Numbered from the stretch's first letter, positions 1 through 9,122 are shown. The stretch is 64,000 nucleotides of DNA from Segatella paludivivens DSM 17968 = JCM 13650 (GCF_000373185.1 NZ_KB890649.1:110147-174146); one strand, 5' to 3'. The notes: generated from the letters alone by a model not told the origin. Program-made: numbers and translations.

Positions 1-50
1 AAATGCTATAACTATGTAAAAAACACCAAAAGCAGGTGGAGTATGAGGCT

Positions 51-146
51 TAATGTCATTTTCCCCCCAATAATGTCACTTAATGTCACTCGCTAATCCC
101 TCATAAATAAAGGGTTTGTGACATTATGACATTAGTGACATTAAAA
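51..146. repeat. TGTCACT palindromic array, copy A
   Basis: TAATGTCA(C/T)T words start at 51, 71 and 81, and inverted (A/G)TGACATTA words lie at 118-143. They flank a small hairpin core with CCCT at 98-101 and AGGG at 111-114. The whole block is an imperfect palindrome. It is nearly identical, in reverse complement, to the block at 63605-63675. Nothing coding is seen in it; the rest of 1-226 holds no recognisable gene. Confidence 0.8.
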
Positions 147-226
147 AAACTTTTTATGTTGGTGGCAAATATTGTTTTGTACCTTTGGTAAATGCCAATA
201 CTTATGAATAAAAAGGACTTGGCAAT

Positions 227-865
227 TTAGTCAAGTCCTAATCTTTTTCTTCTTTTTATATACCACTTCACTAAGAAATATATAAATGCTATTGCAACAA
301 GTGCCATTATGATAACCTTTATATATTCTCCATATTCCATGATCTTATCAGTCAGTTTATCTTCAGGAACAATAGCATGTAAATACCATCCAAGTCCAGC
401 TAGAATGCAATTCCATAAACCTGCACCAAGCGTTGTGTAGAGCAGAAATTGCCAGTATTTCATTTTCGAAAGACCTGCAGGAATTGATATAAGATGTCTG
501 ATTCCAGGTATAAGTCTTCCTGTTATTGTAGCGACCATTCCATGTTGGTAGAAGAATTTCTCACTTTTTTCTACCTTATGTTGATTAAGAAGGCATATCT
601 TACCCCATTTGCTGTTGGCGAAACGATATATTATAGGTCTTCCTAAATAGTATCCAGCTAAGTAGTTTATAGTTGCTCCAAAGTCTGCACCTAGAGTAGC
701 GAAGAGTACGACTAGAAATACGTTTAAATTGCCTCCTGCAGCATGATATGCGGCAGGAGATACTACAAATTCAGATGGAACAGGAATGACAGTACTTTCC
801 AATAGCATAAGAAGGAAAATCGTACCATAATTAAGATTACCTAATAGTGTAGATAGCCAATTCAT
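227..865 (-). CDS. DedA family membrane protein
   Basis: A 212-residue integral membrane protein of the DedA/SNARE-associated (VTT) family, which members use for lipid flipping or transport and envelope homeostasis. An N-terminal hydrophobic segment is followed by PVPSE at about residues 28-32 and by the family G-x-x-x-G and GR-x-x-PG-x-R stretch (GRLIPGIRHLISIPAG, about 117-132), with further membrane segments and a basic tail. Length is normal for the family. Its start codon overlaps the stop of the upstream TPR gene by one base (TAATG), so the two are probably co-transcribed and translationally coupled. The exact substrate cannot be told from sequence. Confidence 0.9.
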   Translation of the reverse strand: MNWLSTLLGNLNYGTIFLLMLLESTVIPVPSEFVVSPAAYHAAGGNLNVFLVVLFATLGADFGATINYLAGYYLGRPIIYRFANSKWGKICLLNQHKVEKSEKFFYQHGMVATITGRLIPGIRHLISIPAGLSKMKYWQFLLYTTLGAGLWNCILAGLGWYLHAIVPEDKLTDKIMEYGEYIKVIIMALVAIAFIYFLVKWYIKRRKRLGLD

Positions 866-2292
866 TATTGATCTCTTTTTTTGTTAGTTAGATATTTATA
901 ATAGTCTTTGGGATCCATATTTTCTGGAAAATAATCCTTTAATATTTTTTTTGCTTCATTAGGAGTTTTCTTTACGGCTTTTTTGACTACTTTTTTGAAT
1001 TCATCATCATATCCCAAAGTTTTGCAGCAAGCAGCTAGGAACACATATACCTTGTCTGATTGTGCTTCATCGTAACTAATCATGCAATGAAGAATCTTAT
1101 ATGCCATTTCTACGTATCCATTATCCATAAGTGATGCTGATATACGCACATATGTTTCTGGATCATTGTTAGATTCTGTTGCAGCTTTCTCAAATATGTC
1201 TCTGGCCGTTTCCATATCACCATGCTGCAGATATAAATTACCCTTGTTAAGGATAGCTTCAACACTTCCGCTATTTTCATAGCATTCGTCAGCGATCTTT
1301 ATAGCTTCATCAAATTTATCTGCTAGCGAGAGTGCATTAGTTAACTCATCGTATATTTCGTTTTTAGCGGGGGCAAAGTTTGGACAATACTTAAGCGCCT
1401 TATTAAAAGCATCTATAGCTTCTTCATAGCGTCCAAGATTAGTTAGTGCCATACCTTGCAAGATATAAGCTGAGTATTCCTCAGGACATAGTTCTGTGTA
1501 TCTTTTTAAATATTTAAGAGATTCCTCAAAATTTTCTAATCCGAAAAGTCCATTACTTTTGTTTAGTATGGCATCTGGATCATTAGGATTTATTGCAATT
1601 GAAAACTCACTACTAGATATACAAGCACTAAATTCAGAGTTAAGCAACTGAGTAGCTGCCAATTGATTCCAATACTCAGTAGAGTAGGGTTCTTTGTCTA
1701 GAAGACTATTATATATATCTTCGCTTTCTTTCAGATTACCCAATCCTAATTCAATTTGTCCCTTAACTTGCCAATAGTCAGGGTCCTCAGGATTGTTGGA
1801 CATGTCAATCCATTTTCTCGCTATTTCTAGTTCTTTGTAGTCTGTGAAAAGAGTGGCTACTTCTATTATATAGCTTTCAATCTCATCTTCATCAATCTCG
1901 TTTTCTTTACGTTTAAGATACTTAGAAGCTAGTTCTGGATGTCCCTCTGCAATTTTTACTTCAGCTACGGCATAATAATATTCTATATCGTGCTTATCTA
2001 CTACTGCTTTAAGATATTTTTTTGCTTTTGCAATATTATCTTCTAACAATATTGCCATTCTTGCTCTGAAGACCAATGGATACACGTCACCAGGATAGAG
2101 TCTTATTGCATAATCAATTGTATCTATAGCGGCAAGTATATTTTCCTGAGATTCGTAGTAGCCCGCTATATTGGCAAGGACTTCTGTCTCAAGATAGATG
2201 TCCTTGCCATTCTGACGCGCTTCCTCATACTCTTTTAAAATATTGAGGAAATCGTCTTGCTCTAAGTACTCTGATTTATCAAAATGCTTCAT
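865..2292 (-). CDS. Tetratricopeptide repeat protein
   Basis: A 475-residue soluble protein built almost entirely of TPR-like helical pairs. Canonical units are visible around residues 48-82, 170-205, 205-240, 240-275 and 275-310 (for example a repeat with LGRYEEAIDAFNKAL). No signal peptide is seen, so it is probably cytoplasmic. TPR proteins are scaffolds; no catalytic motif is present and the partner cannot be predicted. It lies upstream of and overlaps the dedA-like gene, and follows glnS by 32 bases in the same direction, so a glnS-TPR-dedA transcript is likely. Confidence 0.85.
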   Translation of the reverse strand: MKHFDKSEYLEQDDFLNILKEYEEARQNGKDIYLETEVLANIAGYYESQENILAAIDTIDYAIRLYPGDVYPLVFRARMAILLEDNIAKAKKYLKAVVDKHDIEYYYAVAEVKIAEGHPELASKYLKRKENEIDEDEIESYIIEVATLFTDYKELEIARKWIDMSNNPEDPDYWQVKGQIELGLGNLKESEDIYNSLLDKEPYSTEYWNQLAATQLLNSEFSACISSSEFSIAINPNDPDAILNKSNGLFGLENFEESLKYLKRYTELCPEEYSAYILQGMALTNLGRYEEAIDAFNKALKYCPNFAPAKNEIYDELTNALSLADKFDEAIKIADECYENSGSVEAILNKGNLYLQHGDMETARDIFEKAATESNNDPETYVRISASLMDNGYVEMAYKILHCMISYDEAQSDKVYVFLAACCKTLGYDDEFKKVVKKAVKKTPNEAKKILKDYFPENMDPKDYYKYLTNKKRDQ

Positions 2293-2324
2293 TAATAGTT
2301 TTTTAGTTATTTTATCACAGCCTT

Positions 2325-4043
2325 TTATTTATTCTGCTTTGCCCATGTATCTTTTAATCCTACAGTCTTGTTGTAAACAACATGCTCGGTTGTAGAGTCT
2401 GGGTCAGCAATAAAATAGCCTGTACGTTGGAATTGCAAATATTCACCATGTAGCAATGTTGCAGCATAGTTTTCTACATAGCAATTATTGTAAATTTTAA
2501 GACTGTCTGGATTTAGCAACTCTCTAAAATCACGCTCGTCAGCAGATGGATTTTCGATATTGAAAAGGCGGTCATATTCGCGGATTTCTGCTTTCTGACA
2601 ATGATCAATAGATACCCAATGAAGTGTACCTTTTACCTTGCGGTTGGCACCTTCCATTCCACTTTTGCTTTCAGGGTCGTATTCTGCTTGTATTTCAACA
2701 ATGTTACCTTCTGCATCCTTTGTGCATCCAGTACATTTAATGATGTATGCGTTTTTAAGGCGAACCTCTTTTCCTGGAGTCATTCTGAAGAACTTTTTCG
2801 GAGCATCTTCCATAAAGTCAGCACGTTCAATCCAAAGATCCTTTGTGAAAATAATCTTATGGCTTCCTGCTGTTTCATCTTCAGGATTGTTTATTGCGTC
2901 CATCTCTTCTATTTGATTATCAGGATAGTTGGTTATTACCAGTTTTACGGGATCTAGTACTGCACTTACACGGATAGCCTTCTTGTTTAGATCTTCGCGA
3001 ACGCTTGCTTCTAACAATGCCATATCATTTAGTGCCTCGAACTTTGTATAACCAATAGAATTGATAAACATTCTGATGCTTTCAGGGCTGTAACCACGAC
3101 GGCGCATACCACAAAGTGTCGGCATACGGGGATCATCCCATCCATTAACCAAATTTTCATCAACAAGAGTATGTAACTTACGTTTACTCATTACTGTGTA
3201 TGTAAGGTTCAAACGGTTGAATTCAATCTGTCGTGGGCGGTTGTCATGCATGTCGCCTTTGATACCTGTTTCGTCATATTCTTTTAATAAATCGACTAAC
3301 TTATCATATAGAGGACGGTGAGGTACAAATTCTAAGGTACAAATAGAATGAGTTACACCTTCGAAGTAATCACTTTGTCCGTGTGCGAAGTCATACATTG
3401 GATAGCAATGCCATTTTGTTCCTGTGCGGTGATGAGGAGTTTGTATAATTCTATACATTATAGGGTCACGGAAGTGCATGTTTGGATTCGCCATGTCTAG
3501 TTTGGCGCGTAATACCATGCTACCTTCTACAGCTTCAGGAGTATTCATCTTCTCAAAGAGATCAAGATTTTCTTCTACTGAGCGGTCACGATATGGACTA
3601 GGAGTACCAGAGGTTGTAGGGGTACCCTTTTGTAAGGCAATCTCCTCACTAGTCTGCTGGTCTACGTAAGCATAGCCCTTCTTTATCATCCAGATGGCGA
3701 AATCCCATAATTTCTCGAAATAATCAGAAGCATAGTATATATTTCCCCATTTGAATCCCAACCATTTGATATCGTTAAGTATATTTTCTACATACTCATT
3801 GTTTTCCTTGCTAGGATTGGTATCATCGAAACGAAGGTTGCAAACTCCATTATAAGTTTCAGCAACTCCGAAGTCCATACATATAGCTTTTGCGTGTCCG
3901 ATATGAAGATATCCGTTAGGTTCTGGCGGAAAACGAGTTTGTATTTTTCCTCCATTCTTGCCATTGGCAAGATCTTCTTCAACAAATTGTTCTACGAAGC
4001 TAATGCTTTTCTTCTCTTCGTTTATTTCTTCTTTATTTGCCAT
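2325..4043 (-). CDS. glnS: Glutaminyl-tRNA synthetase
   Basis: Class I aminoacyl-tRNA synthetase of 572 residues that charges tRNA-Gln with glutamine. The class I HIGH signature is in FPPEPNGYLHIGHAK near the N terminus and the KMSKS-type loop is VMSKRKL; the anticodon-binding beta-barrel follows. The open frame runs 61 codons further upstream, but the ATG at 4043 (MANKEEINEEKK) is the right start: the extra stretch has no family similarity and the likely promoter (TACCTTTG, 4080-4073) lies inside it. Presence of GlnRS implies direct glutaminylation instead of, or beside, the GatCAB route. Confidence 0.97.
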   Translation of the reverse strand: MANKEEINEEKKSISFVEQFVEEDLANGKNGGKIQTRFPPEPNGYLHIGHAKAICMDFGVAETYNGVCNLRFDDTNPSKENNEYVENILNDIKWLGFKWGNIYYASDYFEKLWDFAIWMIKKGYAYVDQQTSEEIALQKGTPTTSGTPSPYRDRSVEENLDLFEKMNTPEAVEGSMVLRAKLDMANPNMHFRDPIMYRIIQTPHHRTGTKWHCYPMYDFAHGQSDYFEGVTHSICTLEFVPHRPLYDKLVDLLKEYDETGIKGDMHDNRPRQIEFNRLNLTYTVMSKRKLHTLVDENLVNGWDDPRMPTLCGMRRRGYSPESIRMFINSIGYTKFEALNDMALLEASVREDLNKKAIRVSAVLDPVKLVITNYPDNQIEEMDAINNPEDETAGSHKIIFTKDLWIERADFMEDAPKKFFRMTPGKEVRLKNAYIIKCTGCTKDAEGNIVEIQAEYDPESKSGMEGANRKVKGTLHWVSIDHCQKAEIREYDRLFNIENPSADERDFRELLNPDSLKIYNNCYVENYAATLLHGEYLQFQRTGYFIADPDSTTEHVVYNKTVGLKDTWAKQNK

Positions 4044-4072
4044 GATGTATATACTTGTTATTTTTTGTTTTG

Positions 4073-4107
4073 CAAAGGTAACTACATTAAGGTTAAGAAT
4101 CAACAAA
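4073..4107 (-). promoter_or_regulatory. Promoter of glnS
   Basis: Minus-strand -7 box TACCTTTG at 4080-4073, matching the Bacteroidetes TAnnTTTG consensus, with a TTG/TTTG -33 element at 4107-4101 about 20-23 bases upstream. The start site would fall near 4066, about 23 bases before the glnS ATG. Confidence 0.6.
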
Positions 4108-4344
4108 GTTGTGTGATTTTTATATATTAATGTAATTAAACGATGCAAAGATAGTGCAAAAATCTGATTAATCGAAGCGAATAGAGATAAAATTTCCATT
4201 ATATAATGCTTGGAACGCCATATCATTGGTTTTTCGCTGTCATAAATTTGTTTCTATATCGCTAATATCCCGTTATTGTACCAATAAATATTACAAATCG
4301 AACAAATGTTATGGTAAAAACATGTTTATAAACATAAAAAAACA

Positions 4345-4376
4345 TTTGCATAGAAATGAAAAATCATTTATCTTTG
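4345..4376 (+). promoter_or_regulatory. Promoter of candidate small RNA
   Basis: TTTG at 4345-4348, a 20-base spacer, then TATCTTTG at 4369-4376: a textbook Bacteroidetes promoter with both elements and consensus spacing. No protein gene follows on this strand; a terminator hairpin follows about 65 bases later. Confidence 0.65.
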
Positions 4377-4382
4377 CAAATG

Positions 4383-4470
4383 TTATCCTGAATACAATCT
4401 TTTTACCTTAAAAAAAAGCTAATACCTATTGAGATTGATGCCGCACTCTGTGAAGAGGGCGGCATTTTTT
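4383..4470 (+). ncRNA. Candidate small RNA of about 85 nt
   Basis: The stretch between glnS and mltG holds a canonical promoter (4345-4376) and, at 4440-4463, a GC-rich hairpin (GCCGCaCTCT / AGAGgGCGGC with a GTGA loop) followed by a T run, a good intrinsic terminator on the plus strand. The predicted transcript runs from about 4383 to 4470. The 61-codon frame at 4226-4411 ends before the terminator, begins upstream of the promoter and looks random, so a noncoding RNA is the better reading. The 3' end runs antisense into the last codon of mltG. No Rfam family was recognised by eye. Confidence 0.45.
4440..4470 (+). terminator. Intrinsic terminator of candidate small RNA
   Basis: Ten-base-pair stem with one mismatch, GTGA loop, then ATTTTTTATTT. 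The T run follows only on the plus strand, so it does not terminate mltG, which reads the other way. Confidence 0.6.
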
Positions 4471-5515
4471 ATTTAATCCCACGTTCGTTAAGTGCTTTTG
4501 AATATTTAGCTGCATTCTTCATATGTTCTTCGTAAGTTGTTGCGAAGTTATGGGTACCACTAAAGTCTTCTTTTGCACACATATATAGGTAATTGTGATG
4601 TACTCTGTTTAGAACAGCATCAATACCAGCTACTGATGGAATACGTATAGGACCAGGAGGAAGACCCGGATTCTTGTATGTGTTGTATGGGCTCTTTATA
4701 AACAACAAATTGTCATATATGCGCTTGAGTTCGAACTTCTTCCACGCAAACTTTATTGTAGGGTCGGCCTGAAGTGGCATTCCTTCTGGATATTTAGCAT
4801 CGCGGAACATCAGACGATTATAATACATTCCTGCAATCATTGGCTTTTCTGAATTGTTAGCAGTTTCTTCGTCAATGATACTAGCAAGTGTTATAACTTG
4901 ATTAGCTGTAAGATTCTCTTGTTTAGCTTTTTCTGTTCTTTCAAAGTTCCAGAATTTCTTACTCTCTTTTTGCATACGATCAAGGAATTTATCTATTGAT
5001 ACGTTCCAATAAATGTCGTATGTGTTTGGTATGAACATACAAGCAATAGTTGCTGTATCATATCCGTACTTCTGACAAGTGGCTTCATCTGTTAATTTCT
5101 TGTACAATTGTGTACTGTCAATCATAAGTTTTTTAGAGATTTCAGCTGATAGCTTGTCTAAAGTTCTAACGCTTGGAATTGTTAGACTAACAGGAGTCTG
5201 CAATCCGTTTTTCATGTGTCGGAAGATTTTTAAAGCTCCATCGCCAGGTTTAATAGCAAATCTACCTGTCTTGATTTTGTCTTTGTAACTAAACTGGTGT
5301 GAAAGTGCCTTGAAAGCACTCATCCCGTGACTAGAGGCGATTGGCTCAATCTTACTGTATACAGAATCGATGTTGTCATCGTTGTCAATGTATACATACT
5401 CAACGTCTTTCTTTACGGAAAAACCTGAAAAAAAGTAGTAGTAAATCACTCCTAAAACAACCAAAATGAAAGCTGTGGCCGGAGCAAGATACTTTTTCTT
5501 AAAATCCTTTTTCAT
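4469..5515 (-). CDS. mltG: Endolytic murein transglycosylase MltG
   Basis: 348-residue YceG/MltG-family protein, an inner-membrane lytic transglycosylase that cleaves nascent peptidoglycan strands and helps set glycan chain length. A short basic N terminus precedes one transmembrane segment (about residues 8-28); a LysM-like region is followed by the catalytic domain, with the conserved glutamate in LASIIDEETAN and YNRL, QADPT and YNTY motifs further on. I chose the ATG at 5515 (MKKDFKKK): the frame extends 12 codons upstream, but that part overlaps the -7 box at 5545-5538. Monocistronic by context. Confidence 0.93.
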   Translation of the reverse strand: MKKDFKKKYLAPATAFILVVLGVIYYYFFSGFSVKKDVEYVYIDNDDNIDSVYSKIEPIASSHGMSAFKALSHQFSYKDKIKTGRFAIKPGDGALKIFRHMKNGLQTPVSLTIPSVRTLDKLSAEISKKLMIDSTQLYKKLTDEATCQKYGYDTATIACMFIPNTYDIYWNVSIDKFLDRMQKESKKFWNFERTEKAKQENLTANQVITLASIIDEETANNSEKPMIAGMYYNRLMFRDAKYPEGMPLQADPTIKFAWKKFELKRIYDNLLFIKSPYNTYKNPGLPPGPIRIPSVAGIDAVLNRVHHNYLYMCAKEDFSGTHNFATTYEEHMKNAAKYSKALNERGIK

Positions 5516-5537
5516 AATTATATGTTGAAATCGTGCG

Positions 5538-5545
5538 CAAAGATA
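5538..5545 (-). promoter_or_regulatory. Promoter -7 box of mltG
   Basis: TATCTTTG on the minus strand, about 23 bases before the ATG at 5515. No clear -33 element at the usual distance. It decides the mltG start in favour of 5515. Confidence 0.5.
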
Positions 5546-5589
5546 CATCAATTTTTTTTATCTTGTGCTCATCAATCACTTTTTTTTCT

Positions 5590-5597
5590 TAACTTTG
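5590..5597 (+). promoter_or_regulatory. Promoter -7 box of HAD phosphatase gene
   Basis: TAACTTTG, matching TAnnTTTG, about 40 bases upstream of the ATG at 5638; it is back to back with the mltG promoter. The -33 element is weak. Confidence 0.45.
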
Positions 5598-5637
5598 CAT
5601 AATCTCATGTTATTATGATCGGTATTATTTTTAGGGT

Positions 5638-6279
5638 ATGAAATATAAGTCTTATATTTTTGATTTAGATGGAACGTTGCTTGATTCCTTAACGGATATT
5701 GCAGCAAGTTGTAATTATGCACTTTGTATGAATAATATGCCTGAACGAACGATTGATGAAGTCAGGATGTTTGTTGGTAATGGAGTACGAAAATTGATGG
5801 AACGTGCTATTCCTGATGGAGATAATAATGAACTTTTCGAAAAGACGTATGCTGATTTTCGCCAGCATTATCTTATTCACAGTCTTGATCATACTTCACC
5901 GTATAGTGGTATCATGAATATGTTAGGAGAACTGAAAAAAAATGGTTGCAATATTGCCGTAGTCAGCAATAAATTTTATGCTGCAACTCAAGAACTAGTT
6001 CGCCATTTCTTTGGAGAGTATGTAACAGTCGCAATTGGTGAACGTGAAACTATAAGGAAGAAACCTGCGCCAGATACTGTTTTTGAAGCATTAAAGCAGT
6101 TGAATGTTGATAAAAATAATGCTGTTTACATTGGTGATAGTGATGTTGATGTTATGACAGCAAAAAATTGTGGAATGCCATGTATTAGTGTCTTGTGGGG
6201 ATTTAGAAGCAAACGGTTTCTCATCGAACACGGAGCTAGTGTATTCGTTGAGAAACCGTCCGAAATACTTTCATTATAA
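5638..6279 (+). CDS. HAD-family phosphatase, phosphoglycolate phosphatase-like
   Basis: 213-residue cytoplasmic haloacid dehalogenase superfamily hydrolase. Motif I is FDLDGTLLDS with nucleophile Asp9 and general acid Asp11; an alpha-helical cap follows; motif II is VVSNK, motif III lies around KKPAPD and motif IV is YIGDSDVDV. The arrangement is that of Gph/PGP-type phosphatases, which hydrolyse 2-phosphoglycolate or other small phosphate esters. True substrate is not decidable from sequence. It converges with the LytTR gene, whose stop is 9 bases away, with no clear terminator between them. Confidence 0.88.
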   Translation: MKYKSYIFDLDGTLLDSLTDIAASCNYALCMNNMPERTIDEVRMFVGNGVRKLMERAIPDGDNNELFEKTYADFRQHYLIHSLDHTSPYSGIMNMLGELKKNGCNIAVVSNKFYAATQELVRHFFGEYVTVAIGERETIRKKPAPDTVFEALKQLNVDKNNAVYIGDSDVDVMTAKNCGMPCISVLWGFRSKRFLIEHGASVFVEKPSEILSL

Positions 6280-6288
6280 AAAGTAATA

Positions 6289-6999
6289 CTATATGCTATG
6301 CTTTGCTACATATTTAAGGACATTCTCCTTGTAAGATTCTGATATTGGGATATTCAAATCTCCATATACAAGATGCATTCGTTCAATCATGTCTATCTTT
6401 GAAAGGTTGGCTATGTATGAACGGTGTATTCTCATAAAATCCTCACCAGTAATAGCTTTTTCAAGTTCTTTCATGTTCATGAGCGACATAATTGGTTGTT
6501 TACCGTTGTCAACATAGAATTTTACATAGTCCTTTACACCCTCAATAAATAAAATATTTGATAGATTTACCTTTATGACTTTGTAATCACTTTTTATAAA
6601 GATAAAACTGTTACTCTTTAAATCAGGTCTTTTCTCTGTTTCAGAGAAATAAGTCTTAGCTTTAGCGGCAGCCTTCAATATATCTTCAAAGTTTGCCGGA
6701 TTCATTAGACAATCAACTGCGTTGACTTGATAGCCTTCAATGGCATGTGATTTGTTGTCAACAAGGAATATCACTTTTAATGTTTCTGGAAGCATCTTCG
6801 CAAATTCCACACCACTCATTTCCGGTAATCGGATGTTAATAAAAGCTATGTCTATGTGCGAATTTCTAATGACCTTCATTGCCTCTATGGCATTAGTACA
6901 ACTAGCCGTAAGACTAAGAAATGGTATATTTCTCAGATACTCGCTCATCTTTTCAGCCGTACTGGTGTCATTTTCAATTAAAATACAATTTAGCATCAT
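6289..6999 (-). CDS. LytTR response regulator with degenerate receiver
   Basis: 236-residue protein with an N-terminal receiver-like domain (about 1-115) and a C-terminal LytTR DNA-binding domain (about 130-232, with SDYKVIKV, MNMKELEKAI and the R-x-HRSYIAN motif). The receiver keeps the acidic pocket (END, residues 9-11), but the phosphoacceptor position reads FINIRLP, Asn55 instead of Asp (codon AAC checked on the minus strand). The switch Thr/Ser position is Val80 and the conserved Lys before Pro is Asn100. It should therefore not be switched by phosphorylation. No histidine kinase lies nearby; a TolC gene sits 51 bases upstream in the same direction. Either of two adjacent ATG codons could start it. 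Confidence 0.9.
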   Translation of the reverse strand: MMLNCILIENDTSTAEKMSEYLRNIPFLSLTASCTNAIEAMKVIRNSHIDIAFINIRLPEMSGVEFAKMLPETLKVIFLVDNKSHAIEGYQVNAVDCLMNPANFEDILKAAAKAKTYFSETEKRPDLKSNSFIFIKSDYKVIKVNLSNILFIEGVKDYVKFYVDNGKQPIMSLMNMKELEKAITGEDFMRIHRSYIANLSKIDMIERMHLVYGDLNIPISESYKENVLKYVAKHSI

Positions 7000-7050
7000 A
7001 CAAATTTGTTTGGGTTGTTATGTTATTTTCTCGTTATGTAATGTATATTA

Positions 7051-8418
7051 TTATTTTATATCTCCATTCTTATAGAATTTCAACATGTCAATGTTTAATA
7101 TTGTTAGATATTTGCTTTGAAGTTCATTTTGTTGTGCTCTTAACAGGTTGTCTTTTCCTGTCATCAACTCAATGATGTTTTTTAGACCTAGATTGAATTG
7201 TTCACTTAATAGTTCGTAGCTTTCTTTTGAACTTTGCGTAGTAATCTTGGCACTCTTAAATAAACTTTGATTATTATTAGCCTGTAACCAATAGTTTTCT
7301 ATCGTCGAGTATAGGCTTGTTTGCTTGTCTTTTAAGTCAAGCATATAATTCTCACGTTGTATTCTTGCTTTGTTTATAGCAGTCTTGGCTTGTCTGTTGT
7401 CATATATTGGCACGCTGACAGTGAATCCACCTCCCAATGTAAAGTTGTTTTTAATCTGCTTATCCCAAGCATTAGTGTTCATTGATGTGGTGTTAGTGTT
7501 AAAACCTGCATTCATGCTTACTGTAGGTAGCTTTTGGGCTTTAGCAATTTTCATACTAATATCACTGCCTTGTATACCAAGTTGAGCCCCTTTGATCTCA
7601 GGTCTGTTTAACGCCAGATTATATACGTCATTTATAGTAGGGATATTTTCTAAAGCCATCTCATCTGTTGTCTCTGGCATTGTTATGTCAAAGTCTTCTT
7701 CACTAGTAATCTGTAATAGTTGTTTTAATTGTCGTTTATAATTTTTCAGATTACTTTCTGATTCTATTATGGCATATTCATCCTTTGCTCTTTGTGCTGT
7801 TAGTTGGGCTAGATCAGCTTTACTCATCTTGCCAACCTTCATCATCATAATTCCTCTTTCCTCGTTTTTCTTACTTGTTGTAAGAGTTTCCTGATTTACA
7901 TTTACAGCTTCGTTGGAATATAATATCTGAACGTATAATTGGGCTATTTGTTCCATTAGACTATTCGCAGTAACTGCAGAATCTAATTCAGATTGTTGTT
8001 CAGCAACTTTATTCAGTTTTACCTGATTGCGGTTTCTGTTACCATTCCACACTGTCCAATTCGCGTTAACGCCATAGCTTCCATTGTAATACGTTTTGTC
8101 AACACTTGTTTGTACTTTGTCTCCTGCAACTACAAAACTACCAGTTTGAGGCCACGGATTGTATGTTATGTTTTGTGATGTACTAAGTGATAAAGACGGT
8201 AACAGTTCTGCCTGACTCAGCTTAATATCTTCACGGGCACTTAGTTTTGCCAGACTCTTTTTCTGTATTGTTATATTGTTTGTTATTGCATATTCAATAC
8301 AATCCTTTAATGTCCAACTTCTAGCAGAAGTGCACATTGGAAAAAGAACAAATCCTGTGCATAGTAGGATTCCTATTACAATTTTATTCACTTTGTATTT
8401 AATTATGTTATTATTCAT
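7051..8418 (-). CDS. TolC-family outer membrane efflux protein
   Basis: 455-residue outer membrane factor of type I secretion or RND/ABC efflux. A signal sequence (about 11-38) is followed by WTLKDCIEYAITNNI, the usual first motif of TolC homologues, and two OEP repeats with long coiled-coil helices. Length is typical. It lies in the same direction as riboflavin synthase (104 bases upstream) and the LytTR gene (51 bases downstream). No inner-membrane pump or adaptor gene is in the window, so its partner pump is unknown. The short neighbour distance suggests that the LytTR protein is co-expressed with it. Confidence 0.9.
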   Translation of the reverse strand: MNNNIIKYKVNKIVIGILLCTGFVLFPMCTSARSWTLKDCIEYAITNNITIQKKSLAKLSAREDIKLSQAELLPSLSLSTSQNITYNPWPQTGSFVVAGDKVQTSVDKTYYNGSYGVNANWTVWNGNRNRNQVKLNKVAEQQSELDSAVTANSLMEQIAQLYVQILYSNEAVNVNQETLTTSKKNEERGIMMMKVGKMSKADLAQLTAQRAKDEYAIIESESNLKNYKRQLKQLLQITSEEDFDITMPETTDEMALENIPTINDVYNLALNRPEIKGAQLGIQGSDISMKIAKAQKLPTVSMNAGFNTNTTSMNTNAWDKQIKNNFTLGGGFTVSVPIYDNRQAKTAINKARIQRENYMLDLKDKQTSLYSTIENYWLQANNNQSLFKSAKITTQSSKESYELLSEQFNLGLKNIIELMTGKDNLLRAQQNELQSKYLTILNIDMLKFYKNGDIK

Positions 8419-8522
8419 GCAAATCTATAGTTTTAGATGCAAAAAGATGATAAAAAGTTTATTTGTTGGTGCAATAATTAACAAAACTTTTAAAATGTTG
8501 GCAATAAAAAAGATTGCAGTTA

Positions 8523-9122
8523 TTAAATAGACTGCAATCTGGCTATATACTTACCTAGTATATCAAATTCTATATTTACACAACTCTCTAACCTAATATC
8601 GCAAAAATTTGTATTTGCTCTTGTATAAGGTATTATTGCAACTGTGAATGTATTTTCTGTAGGTTCACAGACTGTTAATGATACTCCGTTAACTGTAACA
8701 GAACCTTTATCTACTGTAAAATAGCCTTTCTTAGCCATTTCTTTGTCCTGTTTGTATTCAAAAGTGAAATATGTACTTCCGTCGGCATCTTTGATATTAA
8801 TACATTTTGCGGTTTCGTCGACATGTCCTTGCACTATGTGTCCGTCAAGCCTACCGTTCATTATCATAGACCGTTCTACGTTCACATGGTTACCTATTTT
8901 CAGCAACCTCAGGTTTGACCTATCAAGAGTCTCTTTCATTGCTGTCACAGTATATGTATCGCCTTCAATGTGTACAACAGTCAGGCATACACCATTATGA
9001 GATATGCTTTGGTCTATTTTTAACTCATTCGTAAATGAGCACTTCATTGTTAGGTCTATATTTTCTTTGTCTCTCTTAATAGCTACTACTGTAGCCATTT
9101 CTTCTACAATTCCACTAAACAT
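8523..9122 (-). CDS. ribE: Riboflavin synthase alpha subunit
   Basis: 199-residue cytoplasmic enzyme that dismutates two 6,7-dimethyl-8-ribityllumazine molecules into riboflavin and ribityl-diaminouracil, the last step of riboflavin synthesis. It starts with the signature MFSGIVEEM and has two lumazine-binding repeats (second one around GHIVQGHVDETA). The frame runs 50 codons further upstream, but the family start is Met at 9122 and the length then fits. No other rib gene is adjacent. The leader is unusually long, about 235 bases from the promoter at 9371-9364. Confidence 0.95.
   Translation of the reverse strand: MFSGIVEEMATVVAIKRDKENIDLTMKCSFTNELKIDQSISHNGVCLTVVHIEGDTYTVTAMKETLDRSNLRLLKIGNHVNVERSMIMNGRLDGHIVQGHVDETAKCINIKDADGSTYFTFEYKQDKEMAKKGYFTVDKGSVTVNGVSLTVCEPTENTFTVAIIPYTRANTNFCDIRLESCVNIEFDILGKYIARLQSI

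Noticed and set aside
4044..4226. 61-codon N-terminal extension of glnS
   Set aside because: No similarity to the family, it contains the likely promoter, and MANKEEINEE is a normal start.
4226..4411. 61-codon plus-strand frame upstream of mltG
   Set aside because: It starts before the small-RNA promoter, has a random-looking sequence and no homology recognised.
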